This document shows, one piece after another, positions 1 to 9,358 of a stretch of DNA of 64,000 nt. This DNA is from a bacterium. GTDB taxonomy: Bacteria > Electryoneota > B3-LCP. How positions within the stretch are numbered: position 1 is the first letter of the stretch; every line of letters begins with the position of its first letter. The DNA is taken from positions 124,001-188,000 of the forward strand of contig JAPKYS010000023.1 of assembly GCA_026394195.1 (NCBI GenBank), given 5' to 3'. Below the pieces are notes generated by a model. It was not told the DNA's origin. It saw only the letters and a list, made by a program, of their open reading frames with translations, and did not search any database. A program made the translations under genes and the position numbers.

Positions 1-747
1 GTGATCATCTTCATATTGACCCTCAGTCTTATGTATGTCTTATCCAAGTTCGGTCAGCCGATCTTCTTCAAGAGATACCTTATCTTCATATTGCCCTTGT
101 ACCTGGCAATCGTCATCTCTGGAGCGATGAACGTTTCAAATACTCGATTGAGAATTTTGCTGTCAGGGCTGATCTGCTCTTCACTTCTTATCACCCTGGG
201 TTATTACTACTTCTACTATATTGAATACCACACAGAATGGATGTTTTCTCTTCCCAATACGAGTGGTGAAGTTGGCGATGGGCACGCTATTTCAAAGTGC
301 ACGGCCTGGCTGGATGAAAACGTCAAAGATAATGAAGTCATCATTCACTATTCTGCACCTTCGCAAAGGTGCTTCAGCTTTTTCCCTGCCATTTACTACG
401 ATAAAAAATCACTGCCAACTTATATATTCTCGAATAAGGAAATTCCACAGCATTACGGTCAACAATATCTTAAACCGGGTCAGTGGATTCGCAGTCTCAG
501 TGATTTGCCAACCCAACCTGAAGGTATCTGGGTTGTTTCGCTGAGTGATGTCGAATCGCTATTTGATGATGAAACCAACGCTCATTATAGCAAGGGATGG
601 CGATGGGTGATCGAAGATAATCTGCCTGCGCAGATGAATCAACTCGGATATAAGCAGGATGCAACGGTTCACATAAGTAGAATGTTAATTCTGCATTTCA
701 GCCGACAAAAAGCCAATCAGAGACAATCAGGTTTACTAATCCAGTAA
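1..747 (+). CDS. GT39-type membrane glycosyltransferase, C-terminal part (5' end outside window)
   Basis: The reading frame is open to the first base, so the gene begins upstream. What remains is the C-terminal half of a protein homologous to the next two genes: two or three hydrophobic segments (residues ~1-70) followed by a soluble domain of about 170 residues. Shared landmarks with the neighbours are IIHYS, a Q(Y/H)xGxQYLxPG motif and a PxGIW motif. Aligned to the neighbour at 771, about 295 N-terminal residues are missing, including the catalytic first loop. The family (PMT_2/ArnT-like) transfers sugars from polyprenyl-phosphate donors on the outer face of the inner membrane. The acceptor cannot be read from sequence. 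It is the first member of a tandem triplicate and is separated from the next gene by 23 bases. Confidence 0.85.
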   Translation: MIIFILTLSLMYVLSKFGQPIFFKRYLIFILPLYLAIVISGAMNVSNTRLRILLSGLICSSLLITLGYYYFYYIEYHTEWMFSLPNTSGEVGDGHAISKCTAWLDENVKDNEVIIHYSAPSQRCFSFFPAIYYDKKSLPTYIFSNKEIPQHYGQQYLKPGQWIRSLSDLPTQPEGIWVVSLSDVESLFDDETNAHYSKGWRWVIEDNLPAQMNQLGYKQDATVHISRMLILHFSRQKANQRQSGLLIQ

Positions 748-770
748 ATTGATCACTGAAATCAGCGAAA

Positions 771-2378
771 ATGTCGAAAATGATGAGATTATCTGCGAGA
801 TGGAAGCAAATACTCGAAAGCGATAAGGCGGCATTAGGTATATTATTCCTGCTCGCTTTCGCTTTGCGTTTAATCCGCCTATTTTCACTGGATTTAAATT
901 TTGATGAAGTTATTCTGCTCTTCCAGGCTGAGCATTCTTTTCGGGAGATTTGGAACTTATGCAAATTGGATAACTTTCCACCTCTCTATCCCTGGATCGT
1001 GAAGATTTGGGTGGGCTTCAACCATTCAGTTGGCTGGTACAGGGTTTTAGGGGCATTAATGGGCTCGTTGACTCCTCCTGCAGCTTACATTTTGGGCAAA
1101 GAGATACTAAATAAGCGGTTGGGCTGGATGCTTGGACTGGCGGTTGCTCTATCCACTTCCCTAATATTTTATTCCCAATTTGTGCGCATGTTCAACATTC
1201 AACCTTTCTTTGTAATCCTCTCAATCTACTGGTTTCTAAAGGCGCTACAAGGAGATTCAATACTATATTGGTCACTAACGGCACTCGCAAATCTTTTAGG
1301 GTTTTATGTTTATATCTTTATGGTGTTTATCGTAATGGGAGAATGTCTGGTTTGCCTAATTTACAATAAATTTACTATTCGCAGATATTTCCGCCCACTG
1401 CTGACTCACATATTCTTTGGGTTCGGGTTGTTGGCATGGCTAGTCCCACTCCTGCAACGTTATCGCCAAGTGAAGGAAGGATTCTGGGTGCCTCCTCTGT
1501 CAAGGATTGAATATGTTCAATCGGTTTTTTTCTTTGGGACCGGTAGCGATTTCAGAAATTCTTATGCTTTGGCGGTACTTCTGAACATGCCATTTGTGCT
1601 AGGGTTCATCATAGCACTTTACCAAAGTTTCAAACAATGGAAATTGCGCTCGGTAGTAATTATTTTTCTTTGTGTAATTTTAGTGCTATCTTCAACAGCG
1701 CTCTTCGGTCAGTCTTTCTTTTTTAGCCGGTACCTGCTTTTCGTAACTCCACTTTATCTGCTTATCGCCATCTCAGGTTGGTATTATCTCCCTTCCATCA
1801 AGTTGAGAAATTTTGGTCTGATCTTTGCGGTTTTCAGCTTGATAGCTTCCTTGGGTTACTATTATGTAGATTATTATCAATTACATAACTATTACTCATT
1901 TGTGAGACCACTGCCTGAAGCTGAACCTGGGGAGGGACACAATTTTTCCACTTTATTGCGGGATGTTGCTGACCGCATGAAGCCAAGAGATGCGATAATA
2001 CATTATTCGGATCCAAGCTCGCGGATCTGCACATTCTACGCTGCTCTTTTTTATCATCATCATCGTTATTCCGAGCATCTCTACTCCAAAAGTGAGATCA
2101 CTCAGTATAACGGAAAACAGTATTTACAACCCGGTGATTGGATAAAGTCGCTACACGACCTGGATCCTCTTCCAGTAGGAATCTGGATTATTACTTTAAC
2201 TGATCCTAAATTATTTTCTGATCCTTTGGTATTGGCCGGTTTGAAACCACCACTTTGGATCAGTAGAGAGAATCTCCCAGTTGAGTTAAAACAAGCCGGC
2301 TATGACTTGGTAAACTCTATTCAGATGGGCAAGGTTTACGCGCTGTATTATCGTCTGATGTCAACCAACCTACAATGA
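771..2378 (+). CDS. GT39-type (PMT_2/ArnT-like) membrane glycosyltransferase
   Basis: A 535-residue polytopic membrane protein. The first membrane segment (LRLIRLFSLDL) runs into FDEVILLFQAEHSF, where the acidic pair fits the conserved first-loop acid of GT39/GT83 enzymes; a following PPLYPW motif matches the family's second signature. About ten hydrophobic segments cover residues 20-375, then a soluble domain follows (~390-535). The family uses polyprenyl-phosphate sugars as donors and works at the periplasmic face of the inner membrane; the acceptor is unknown. It is one of three adjacent paralogs (1, 771, 2542). Codon third positions look AT-rich compared with genes after 5.6 kb. The ATG at 771 is the first start after the upstream stop and places the charged N-terminus directly before the first membrane helix. 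Confidence 0.9.
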   Translation: MSKMMRLSARWKQILESDKAALGILFLLAFALRLIRLFSLDLNFDEVILLFQAEHSFREIWNLCKLDNFPPLYPWIVKIWVGFNHSVGWYRVLGALMGSLTPPAAYILGKEILNKRLGWMLGLAVALSTSLIFYSQFVRMFNIQPFFVILSIYWFLKALQGDSILYWSLTALANLLGFYVYIFMVFIVMGECLVCLIYNKFTIRRYFRPLLTHIFFGFGLLAWLVPLLQRYRQVKEGFWVPPLSRIEYVQSVFFFGTGSDFRNSYALAVLLNMPFVLGFIIALYQSFKQWKLRSVVIIFLCVILVLSSTALFGQSFFFSRYLLFVTPLYLLIAISGWYYLPSIKLRNFGLIFAVFSLIASLGYYYVDYYQLHNYYSFVRPLPEAEPGEGHNFSTLLRDVADRMKPRDAIIHYSDPSSRICTFYAALFYHHHRYSEHLYSKSEITQYNGKQYLQPGDWIKSLHDLDPLPVGIWIITLTDPKLFSDPLVLAGLKPPLWISRENLPVELKQAGYDLVNSIQMGKVYALYYRLMSTNLQ

Positions 2379-2471
2379 TCTAGTGGTAACCATAAAGAGG
2401 TATTAATTCGACCGGAAAATACTAGACAAACTATAAGCTGTCATTCATGAAAGAGAAGCGCGTCGGGAATC

Positions 2472-2517
2472 GGACAGCCGCTTCCGAACAATTCGGAATA
2501 GCGGGCGAACACTGTCC
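2472..2517 (+). other. compound intergenic hairpin between two GT39 paralogs
   Basis: Nested perfect inverted repeats lie in the 163-base gap between two glycosyltransferase genes: outer GGACAG/CTGTCC (2472-2477 with 2512-2517), middle CCGC/GCGG (2478-2481 with 2501-2504) and inner TTCCGAA/TTCGGAA (2482-2488 with 2492-2498) around a CAA loop. No T-tract follows, so it is not a standard intrinsic terminator. It could stabilise the transcript or bind a regulator. A smaller CCAC/GTGG hairpin follows at about 2516-2530. Confidence 0.45.
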
Positions 2518-2541
2518 ACCATAAAGTGGTCGGGTTAATAT

Positions 2542-4191
2542 ATGAACTCTCAAACCGCACAGAGACAGGGTATAAACCTTAAAAAATATCACTTCTTAGA
2601 AAAAGATTCTGTCGCACTCGGAGCTTTATTTTTATTTGCACTGGTATTGCGGCTTGTACGCCTTTTCGATCTTGACCTCATTTTCGATGAAGTTGTCCTG
2701 GTCATGCAGGCAAAACACAGTTTCTCCCAGATTTGGGAACTGTGTAAGCTGGATAATTTTCCACCACTCTATCCCTGGCTGTTCAAGCTGTGGACTTCCA
2801 TCAGTCTGAATCCGTATTGGATCCGTTTATTTGCGGCATTATTATCTGCCCTAACTCCACCTGTTGCATTTTTATTGGGAAAAGAACTTTCGGATCGTAA
2901 GTTCGCCTGGCTTTTAGGTATAGCATTGGCGATATCACCCTGTTTTATGTACTGGTCTCAATTCGTCAGAATGTTCAATCTTCAACCCTTATGGGTTTGC
3001 CTGTCCTTGTACGGCATGCTCAGAGGGATGAAAACCAATCAATGGCGATATTGGATTGCTATGGCATTCGCCAATCTAATCGGGTATTATATGTATGTTT
3101 TCATGGCGTTTTTTCTGGCGGCACAGGGTTTAGTGCTCGTGTATTACTACAAATTCGATCTGAGAAGATATTTTCGACCCATGATTACGCATATTCCCTG
3201 CATCATCGGCATCTCATTTTGGCTTGCGCCGGTTCTCAACCGATATGCGAATGTCCAGCAATCATTTTGGTCAGGGAAATTAACCCCGTTACTCTTCTTA
3301 CAATTCCTAATTATTTTAAACATCGGCACAGACGTTCGCAAGCACTTGTTCGTAGAGATATTATTAAGCATCCCTATATGGGCGGGTTTGATTATGGCGA
3401 TCGCCTATCATAAGAAGACTCAAGCCATCCATGTGGCCTCTTTTATCATACTTTTTGTATTTGGGACGATCATTCTAATTTCCTTAAGTGGAAATAATTT
3501 CTTTCATGATCGATATCTTGTATTCATGCTCCCCATTTATATAGGGTTGTCTATCTGGGGTTGGATGCAACTTGGAAGTCAGACTTGGAGAAGAATTGGA
3601 ATTGCTGCAATTTTCACGACTCTGAGCCTCAGTTTAATTTATTATTACGTTGACTTCTATTATACCCATTCCAATGCTGGTTTTGTTCGGTGTTTGCCTA
3701 AAGCTGAAAAAGATGAAGGTCATTGCATTTCCAAAATGGTTACCGAAGTCAATAAAGAAATTGGTCAGGATGAGGTTATAATTCACTACTCAACACCTTA
3801 CGACCGTATTGCTACCTATTTTTCCTATGTCTACTATTCCAACCATGACCATAGAGTTCTACTTTACTCGCGCAACGAATTAACTCAGTATAACGGGCGA
3901 CAATATCTCAATCCCGGTGATCAAATTGAATATCTTTCAGTTTTAAAGCCATTACCCAATGGAGTCTGGTTAATTACATTAAATAAATCGAGCATCCTTT
4001 TAGATAAAAATACTCTAGCGAAACATAAGTTGATTAAGTGGATTGATCAAGAAAATCTGCCATTGGAACTAGAAGATGCTGGATACAAGCTTAAAAACCA
4101 GATAACCTATGGGGCTCTCTCGGCGCTCCACTATCGCCGTACTACAACAATTGATAATAAAACTGTCAATAATCAAGGACCAAGGAACTGA
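2542..4191 (+). CDS. GT39-type membrane glycosyltransferase, third tandem paralog
   Basis: A 549-residue polytopic protein clearly paralogous to the gene at 771 over its whole length. It has the same LDLxFDEV first-loop motif, an almost identical CKLDNFPPLYPW segment, the run of hydrophobic helices, and a C-terminal soluble domain with IIHYS and ELTQYNGRQYLNPGD. By family it transfers a sugar from a polyprenyl-phosphate carrier to an extracytoplasmic acceptor. Its C-terminus differs from the paralog by an extra polar tail of about 20 residues. The next gene starts 13 bases after its stop. It shares the AT-rich look of the two genes upstream, consistent with duplication within a block of one origin. 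Confidence 0.9.
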   Translation: MNSQTAQRQGINLKKYHFLEKDSVALGALFLFALVLRLVRLFDLDLIFDEVVLVMQAKHSFSQIWELCKLDNFPPLYPWLFKLWTSISLNPYWIRLFAALLSALTPPVAFLLGKELSDRKFAWLLGIALAISPCFMYWSQFVRMFNLQPLWVCLSLYGMLRGMKTNQWRYWIAMAFANLIGYYMYVFMAFFLAAQGLVLVYYYKFDLRRYFRPMITHIPCIIGISFWLAPVLNRYANVQQSFWSGKLTPLLFLQFLIILNIGTDVRKHLFVEILLSIPIWAGLIMAIAYHKKTQAIHVASFIILFVFGTIILISLSGNNFFHDRYLVFMLPIYIGLSIWGWMQLGSQTWRRIGIAAIFTTLSLSLIYYYVDFYYTHSNAGFVRCLPKAEKDEGHCISKMVTEVNKEIGQDEVIIHYSTPYDRIATYFSYVYYSNHDHRVLLYSRNELTQYNGRQYLNPGDQIEYLSVLKPLPNGVWLITLNKSSILLDKNTLAKHKLIKWIDQENLPLELEDAGYKLKNQITYGALSALHYRRTTTIDNKTVNNQGPRN

Positions 4192-4204
4192 GATTCGTGA
4201 ATCA

Positions 4205-5644
4205 ATGAGAATGTTGAAACGACTATTACAGCGGCTGGATCGGCGGAGTGAGCATTGGGTCTCCGATCCACACTTCCTGATTAAGCTATTCCTCCTGTCG
4301 CTGGTGCTTCGGATAGGATTGGTATTACTGCACTGGCAGGTTACCCTAATATCCGACATGCTGGGTTATCATGAAGCCGCAGTCAGTCTGTTGCAGGATG
4401 GCGTATTCTCGGTAAAGGGGCGCTTGAGCGCCTCTCGACCACCGCTCTATTCCCTTTTTATTTATGTGATTTATTACCTTTTCGGCACCGGCAATATTTT
4501 TATGGTCAGAATTATACAAGCGATCATCGGAGCTTTTACTGCTTTACTCACGTTCAGATTAACCGAAAAGGTCTTCAACCGTAAGGCGGCCGTCTGGGCA
4601 GGATTGATCTTCGCCCTCTATCCGGCAACTTGGGGTTATTGTGATATGGTGCTCAGTGAGACCTTGTTCACCTTCCTCCTGTTAGCCGGTTTAATCTATC
4701 TTGTTGACATTCCGCAAGGAAAAATGAGTGATGCGTTGATTGCCGGTCTGTTTTTTGGTCTGGCAACCTTGACTCGGACTGTATTGTACCAATTCCCCCT
4801 GTTCGTCGCCGTATTCTATTTAATATTCTCAAAGAAGCGATGGTCACAACTTCCAAATCTGGCCATCTTTGTGATAACTGCCTGGTTTGTGTTAGTCCCC
4901 TGGATGGCGCGAAACGAGCGTATCTTTGGAAAACCAATCGTGTCGACCAAATCTGGTGTTGATTTTTACCTCTACAATCACAGTCCTTTCAAATATATTC
5001 TCTACAATTACAGCCAGGAAGGTGAAGACGTTTTAAATGGAATCATCCCCTGGAAGTTATCTGAAGTGGAGCGGGACAGTATCTGCAAGGATGCAGCCAT
5101 CTCCTGGATCAAAGAGCACCCTCTTCTGTGGGCTTTCAAAGGTGTTCGCATGGAGTGGAATTTCTTCAGCGTCGAACGCGAATACACCTGGACCTTGATG
5201 GCGGGGTACTGGGGGCAGGTACACCGATGGATCATTGGATTAATTCTATTTCTCACTGCGCCGACAATTTATCTGCTCATGCCGCTCTTCATTTGGGGGA
5301 TCGTGTACAGTTGGGGCAATTTCGAGCGACAAAAGAATCTGTTATTACTCTTGTTCTATTTCCTGGCTGTAACTTTTGTCTTTTACGGTTTCAGTCGGCA
5401 TCGAACCCCACTTAACCCGGTGTTGGCTGTCTATGCGGGTTATGCATTGACGTCGAGTTCTGCTATCTTCAGCGATTTGCGTCGATCTGTGTTCTGGTCC
5501 AAACCAAGAGCGATTATTGCTGCAAGCCTTCTAATCTTCTTTATTCTTGGTTGGTTACTGGAAATTTTTATTGACATGGGGTCAGTACTCCATTTGGGTT
5601 TCACCTTTGAAGGTTGGGATACGATTAGCAACGCAAATCAATAA
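4205..5644 (+). CDS. GT39-type membrane glycosyltransferase (diverged)
   Basis: A polytopic protein of about 479 residues. After a basic N-terminus (LLQRLDRRSEH) come a first helix with the LRIGLVLL motif and a loop containing SDMLGYHEAA and SRPPLYSLF, which match the PMT_2/GT39 first-loop acid and PPL(Y/F) signatures. Ten or so membrane segments follow. It lacks the long soluble C-terminal domain of the three upstream paralogs, so it belongs to another subgroup, closer to the genes at 7207 and 10202. A longer frame begins at 4109 but would overlap the previous gene by 83 bases with no visible ribosome site; the ATG at 4205 (or 4211) lies behind AAGGAA and is preferred. Donor: polyprenyl-phosphate sugar (family knowledge). 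Acceptor unknown. Confidence 0.85.
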   Translation: MRMLKRLLQRLDRRSEHWVSDPHFLIKLFLLSLVLRIGLVLLHWQVTLISDMLGYHEAAVSLLQDGVFSVKGRLSASRPPLYSLFIYVIYYLFGTGNIFMVRIIQAIIGAFTALLTFRLTEKVFNRKAAVWAGLIFALYPATWGYCDMVLSETLFTFLLLAGLIYLVDIPQGKMSDALIAGLFFGLATLTRTVLYQFPLFVAVFYLIFSKKRWSQLPNLAIFVITAWFVLVPWMARNERIFGKPIVSTKSGVDFYLYNHSPFKYILYNYSQEGEDVLNGIIPWKLSEVERDSICKDAAISWIKEHPLLWAFKGVRMEWNFFSVEREYTWTLMAGYWGQVHRWIIGLILFLTAPTIYLLMPLFIWGIVYSWGNFERQKNLLLLLFYFLAVTFVFYGFSRHRTPLNPVLAVYAGYALTSSSAIFSDLRRSVFWSKPRAIIAASLLIFFILGWLLEIFIDMGSVLHLGFTFEGWDTISNANQ

Positions 5645-5677
5645 CCCGGAAATTTGGCAGAAAGATATCTCGAATCC

Positions 5678-7210
5678 GTGCAAATCACCCTCATCAGCCC
5701 CCCTCAGAATTTCTCCAATACCCAGGAAACCGCTGGAGTCGTCCCTCCTCTCGGTTTGTGCTATTTAGCGGCCGTCCTTGATCCACAGAAGTATCAGGTT
5801 AAAATAATCGACGCGGTTGCTGAGAGTTACAAGCAGGTGTTTTCCTGGCAGGGGCATTTCCTTCGAGGCATGACGTTCAGTGAAATTCTCGCCGCCATTC
5901 CTCCCGATACCAAAGTCATCGGAATATCCAATCTGTATACCTTCGCTTTTTTCGTTGCTATCGAAATCGCCAAACGAGCCCGAGAAGCCTTTCCTGAAGC
6001 CAAAATTGTTTTTGGCGGCGCACACCCCACGATCATGACTCGACAGACCATGGCGCGTCCGGAAGTTGATTTTGTCGTATTATCGGAAGGTGAGTACACA
6101 TTTGAAAAACTTCTCACTGCGATTGAGGTTGGTGCGGGATGGGAGGATATTGATGGTCTCGCTTATCGCCGGGATGGTGAGACTATCATTAATCCGAAAA
6201 CTCAATTCGTCCAGGATTTGGACCAGATTCCCTTCCCGCGACGAGATTTGATTCCGATGCAGAATTACTTCGAGGCGAAGGAACCGCACGGCAGCGCCAA
6301 TCGACCGTTCTGGACCACCATGATTGCCACAAGGGGGTGCCCTTACGGCTGTACCTTCTGCAATACTCCTCAAATCTGGCAGCGCCGCTGGCGTCCCAGA
6401 TCTGCAAAAAACGTCGTTGATGAAATTGAGTCTCTTCACAATCAGTTCGGCGTCGAGGAGATTCACTTTGAAGACGAAAGCTTGACGACCAGTTTGAAAT
6501 GGGTGCTGGAGTTCTGTCAGGAATTGAAGGATCGCAACCTGAATATTATTTGGCAAACCTCAAACGGAGTGCGCGCCGAGAGCATCACGGAGGAGAGCCT
6601 CGACTTGATGATTGAATCCGGGTGCACTCAAGTAACCATCGCAGCGGAATCGGGCTCACCGAGAATTTTAAAAGAAGTGATTCAGAAGCATCTCGACGTG
6701 AACGCAGTGATTCGCGCTGGGAAGCTCGCTGCGAAAAAAGACGTTTTTGTTGCCTGTTATTTCATGCTGGGATTGCCTGAAGAAAAAAAGAGCGATGTAT
6801 TCAAGTCAATCCGCCTGGCTGTGCGATTGGCTTTCTATGGAATCGATGAAGTCGTTTTCTCGGTGTTTTCCCCGCTGCCCGGATCCCAATTGTTGGGACG
6901 CCTGATCAAGGAAGGAAAAGTACAAGTGGGTGACGAATTTTTCAATGATCTTACACCGCATGGCGATTTGCTGGTTTCCAAATCCTATTCTGAACATATC
7001 AGCGACCGTCAAATCGTACTGTTGAAGTACCTTGGGTATCTGTCCTTTTATTCGACTAAACTGGTCTTTCACCCGCTGAAGGTTCTCAGATCGGCGATTA
7101 ATATCGCCAGAGGAATTCAACAGATCAAGACCGAGCGAGCATTACGCACCTGGCTGGTGAGGTTTTTAGGGAAGGAACATGATTTCATCAAAGAAGAGTC
7201 GGCTGCATGA
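5678..7210 (+). CDS. B12-binding-domain radical SAM protein (BchE/cobalamin-dependent type)
   Basis: About 510 residues. An N-terminal Rossmann-like B12-binding-type domain (residues ~1-150: ITLISPP start, GGAHPT loop) is followed by a radical SAM core with the iron-sulfur motif CPYGCTFC at C221/C225/C228 and later ESG and GLP strands. Family members use a [4Fe-4S] cluster, SAM and often cobalamin for methyl transfer to unactivated carbons, ring rearrangements or cyclisation. No DxHxxG B12-ligating motif is visible, as in other class B members, so cobalamin use is inferred. The GTG at 5678 gives the usual VQITLISPP-type start; a TTG at 5654 would add eight residues. It lies nine bases or so after the upstream GT39 gene and overlaps the next start by ATGA, so it is probably part of glycan assembly. 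Confidence 0.88.
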   Translation: MQITLISPPQNFSNTQETAGVVPPLGLCYLAAVLDPQKYQVKIIDAVAESYKQVFSWQGHFLRGMTFSEILAAIPPDTKVIGISNLYTFAFFVAIEIAKRAREAFPEAKIVFGGAHPTIMTRQTMARPEVDFVVLSEGEYTFEKLLTAIEVGAGWEDIDGLAYRRDGETIINPKTQFVQDLDQIPFPRRDLIPMQNYFEAKEPHGSANRPFWTTMIATRGCPYGCTFCNTPQIWQRRWRPRSAKNVVDEIESLHNQFGVEEIHFEDESLTTSLKWVLEFCQELKDRNLNIIWQTSNGVRAESITEESLDLMIESGCTQVTIAAESGSPRILKEVIQKHLDVNAVIRAGKLAAKKDVFVACYFMLGLPEEKKSDVFKSIRLAVRLAFYGIDEVVFSVFSPLPGSQLLGRLIKEGKVQVGDEFFNDLTPHGDLLVSKSYSEHISDRQIVLLKYLGYLSFYSTKLVFHPLKVLRSAINIARGIQQIKTERALRTWLVRFLGKEHDFIKEESAA

Positions 7211-8649
7211 TTCCCCTTTTAAAGCGCTTATATTCGAGATTCCGGACTGATGAGAAATTCCGAATTTGGTTGATCGTAACTGTTGCGTTCGCTCTCAGAT
7301 TTCTTCTGATCTTACCGCACGGGAATGGCATTGTAGTACCTTACCGCGACCAGAATACTTACTATTCGCTGGCACGCGCCCTGGTTGATGATGGTTACCT
7401 CGGTGTACCGCGAGAACCTCGTGGACCGTATCTTGAGCATCGCGCCAAGAATCTGCGCTCTATAGGATTTTATCCTGCCTTCCACGATTCCATGTCAGCC
7501 GTGTGGGATGAGCAAGGTTTTCTCTACGGTATGGTTGAGTGGGGGAAGCCGAATTCCTTTTTTGAACCTCTCTATCCGTTGTTTACTGCTGGGATGTACC
7601 TGGTTTTTCGCAATAATTTCTTTTTCTGGAGGCTGATAAACGTTTTTCTGGGGACATTGCTGGTTTTTCTGGTATACGACGTTGGCAAGAGAGCTTTCCG
7701 AGATTACCGTGTCGGGACTATTGCGGCAGTGTATGTCTGTTTCTATCCGCACTTCCTCTTCTACACCTGGATACTCATGGCAGAGTCCTTACTCTTAACC
7801 CTGTTGGGCTGCGGTTTCTGGGCATATTACCGCTATCTGGAGACTCCACGCTGGAGTTGGGCTGCTCTGATTGGCGTCTTTTTTGGCGCCTTTGTCTTGA
7901 CCAGGTCCTTCTTAATAGCGTTCTTCCCGTTTATAATCCTGTTCATGCTGATATTCACCAGGCACCGGCGGCGCTGGAGCTATGCCGCCCTGTCCATTTT
8001 GACGTTCGTAGTGGTCATGGCTCCCTGGGTGTACAGGAATTACCAGCTCCATGGGCGCTTCGTCTTGCTTTCCACACGCGGCGGATATAATATCTGGATG
8101 CGCAACAATCCCTATTTTATCGCCGATGAACTCAAGGCGATGGGGGTGGAATTTTCACCGGAAACAGTGGACAAATTGCATTATCGGGAATATATTTTAG
8201 GATACCCGAATTTTACCACGGATCAAGGTGAACTGGAACGGAATGATATTCTCACTCGGGAAGGGTTAAAGTTCATCAAAGCCAACCCCGGATTTTTCCT
8301 TGAGATGTGCTGGATTCGGTTCAAATGGACCATCGGGTACAAAGGAATTGGTTTGAAGGGCCCGTTGATGAACGGGATATCGCTGCTGAGTTATGGTCCG
8401 GTGTTGCTGGGTTTTTTGCTTTCATTCATATGGGGTTGGAGGCGATTCGCTGCGATGCTGCCTCTGTGGGCGGTCGTCGGGTACTTTGTATTCTTCTACA
8501 GTTTGACTCATGAAGGCTTACGGTATCGTCTCCCCGTCGATCCTTATATGATCCTTTTATCAGCTTTTTCAGCGCTGGCAATCTATAAGCTGGTCGCTGT
8601 TCCCAAACCTGTGCCAATCGAGATCGAACATGCGGGATTACAATCATAA
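7207..8649 (+). CDS. GT39-type membrane glycosyltransferase
   Basis: A 480-residue polytopic protein whose start overlaps the upstream stop (ATGA), implying translational coupling. The first helix (LRFLLILPHG) leads to a loop with YRDQNTYYSLARAL, where the acidic residue fits the GT39/GT83 catalytic position, and later FFEPLYPLF replaces the PPLYP signature. About ten membrane segments follow. Family members use polyprenyl-phosphate sugars on the periplasmic side. Immediately downstream are a dolichol-phosphate-mannose-synthase-like GT2, which could make its donor, and a carbohydrate deacetylase. That trio mirrors the logic of the aminoarabinose (Arn) lipid-modification pathway. The acceptor (lipid A, glycan repeat or protein) cannot be told. 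Confidence 0.88.
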   Translation: MIPLLKRLYSRFRTDEKFRIWLIVTVAFALRFLLILPHGNGIVVPYRDQNTYYSLARALVDDGYLGVPREPRGPYLEHRAKNLRSIGFYPAFHDSMSAVWDEQGFLYGMVEWGKPNSFFEPLYPLFTAGMYLVFRNNFFFWRLINVFLGTLLVFLVYDVGKRAFRDYRVGTIAAVYVCFYPHFLFYTWILMAESLLLTLLGCGFWAYYRYLETPRWSWAALIGVFFGAFVLTRSFLIAFFPFIILFMLIFTRHRRRWSYAALSILTFVVVMAPWVYRNYQLHGRFVLLSTRGGYNIWMRNNPYFIADELKAMGVEFSPETVDKLHYREYILGYPNFTTDQGELERNDILTREGLKFIKANPGFFLEMCWIRFKWTIGYKGIGLKGPLMNGISLLSYGPVLLGFLLSFIWGWRRFAAMLPLWAVVGYFVFFYSLTHEGLRYRLPVDPYMILLSAFSALAIYKLVAVPKPVPIEIEHAGLQS

Positions 8650-9358
8650 ACCTTACAGTATATCCGTCTTTTTACCAGCCTATAACGAAGAGGAAAACAT
8701 CGAACGTGCAGTACGAAGCACGGTCGAAGTACTGCGGGATATCAGCGATGACTGGGAGGTTTTGGTCGTCAATGATGCCTCCAATGACCGCACCGGCGAG
8801 ATTGCTGAAGCCCTGGTGAAAGAAATCCCCGGCGTTCGCGTCATTCACCATCCTAAAAATACCCGACTGGGTGGCGCCCTGCGCACGGGTTTCGCCAATT
8901 CCACCAAAGAATTGGTATTTTACACCGACGCCGATAATCCCATCGACATGAACGACCTCAAGCGGGTCGTTCCCATGATGGATGAAGCCGATTTTGTCAC
9001 CGGCTACCGGTTGAACCGGGAAGAACCGTTAAAGAGGAAGGTTTATTCTCGATGTTATAATTGGTTGATTCGCCTGATGTTCGGACTGAAGGTAAGGGAC
9101 GTCAATTTTTCCTTTAAATTAGTGAAACGGGAGGTGCTTAACAAAGCCAAATTGCGCTCATTGGGATCATTTATTGACGCCGAGTTGCTGATCGAAGCAC
9201 GTAAGCATGGTTTTTGCATTAAAGAAGTTGGGGTGCGTTACTACCCACGTACCAAAGGCGTATCAACTTTGGCGTCACCTTCGGTAATCTTCAAAATCCT
9301 GGATGAGCTTTGGACATATTATCGCCACTACTATCGTGATTTTAGCGGGAATGCCTGA
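8630..9358 (+). CDS. GT2 glycosyltransferase, polyprenyl-phosphate sugar synthase type
   Basis: A 242-residue cytoplasmic GT-A protein. N-terminal SVFLPAYNEEENI and VVNDASNDRTGEI are hallmarks of the DPM synthase/ArnC branch of GT2; FYTDADNPID carries the metal-binding DxD-type motif near residue 103. There is no C-terminal membrane domain, so it is the short soluble/peripheral form. Family members load a hexose or modified pentose from a nucleotide sugar onto polyprenyl phosphate. It overlaps the preceding GT39 gene by 20 bases and the following deacetylase by 8, so coupled translation is likely. Best inference: it supplies the lipid-linked donor for the GT39 enzymes around it. Sugar identity is not visible. 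Confidence 0.9.
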   Translation: MRDYNHKPYSISVFLPAYNEEENIERAVRSTVEVLRDISDDWEVLVVNDASNDRTGEIAEALVKEIPGVRVIHHPKNTRLGGALRTGFANSTKELVFYTDADNPIDMNDLKRVVPMMDEADFVTGYRLNREEPLKRKVYSRCYNWLIRLMFGLKVRDVNFSFKLVKREVLNKAKLRSLGSFIDAELLIEARKHGFCIKEVGVRYYPRTKGVSTLASPSVIFKILDELWTYYRHYYRDFSGNA

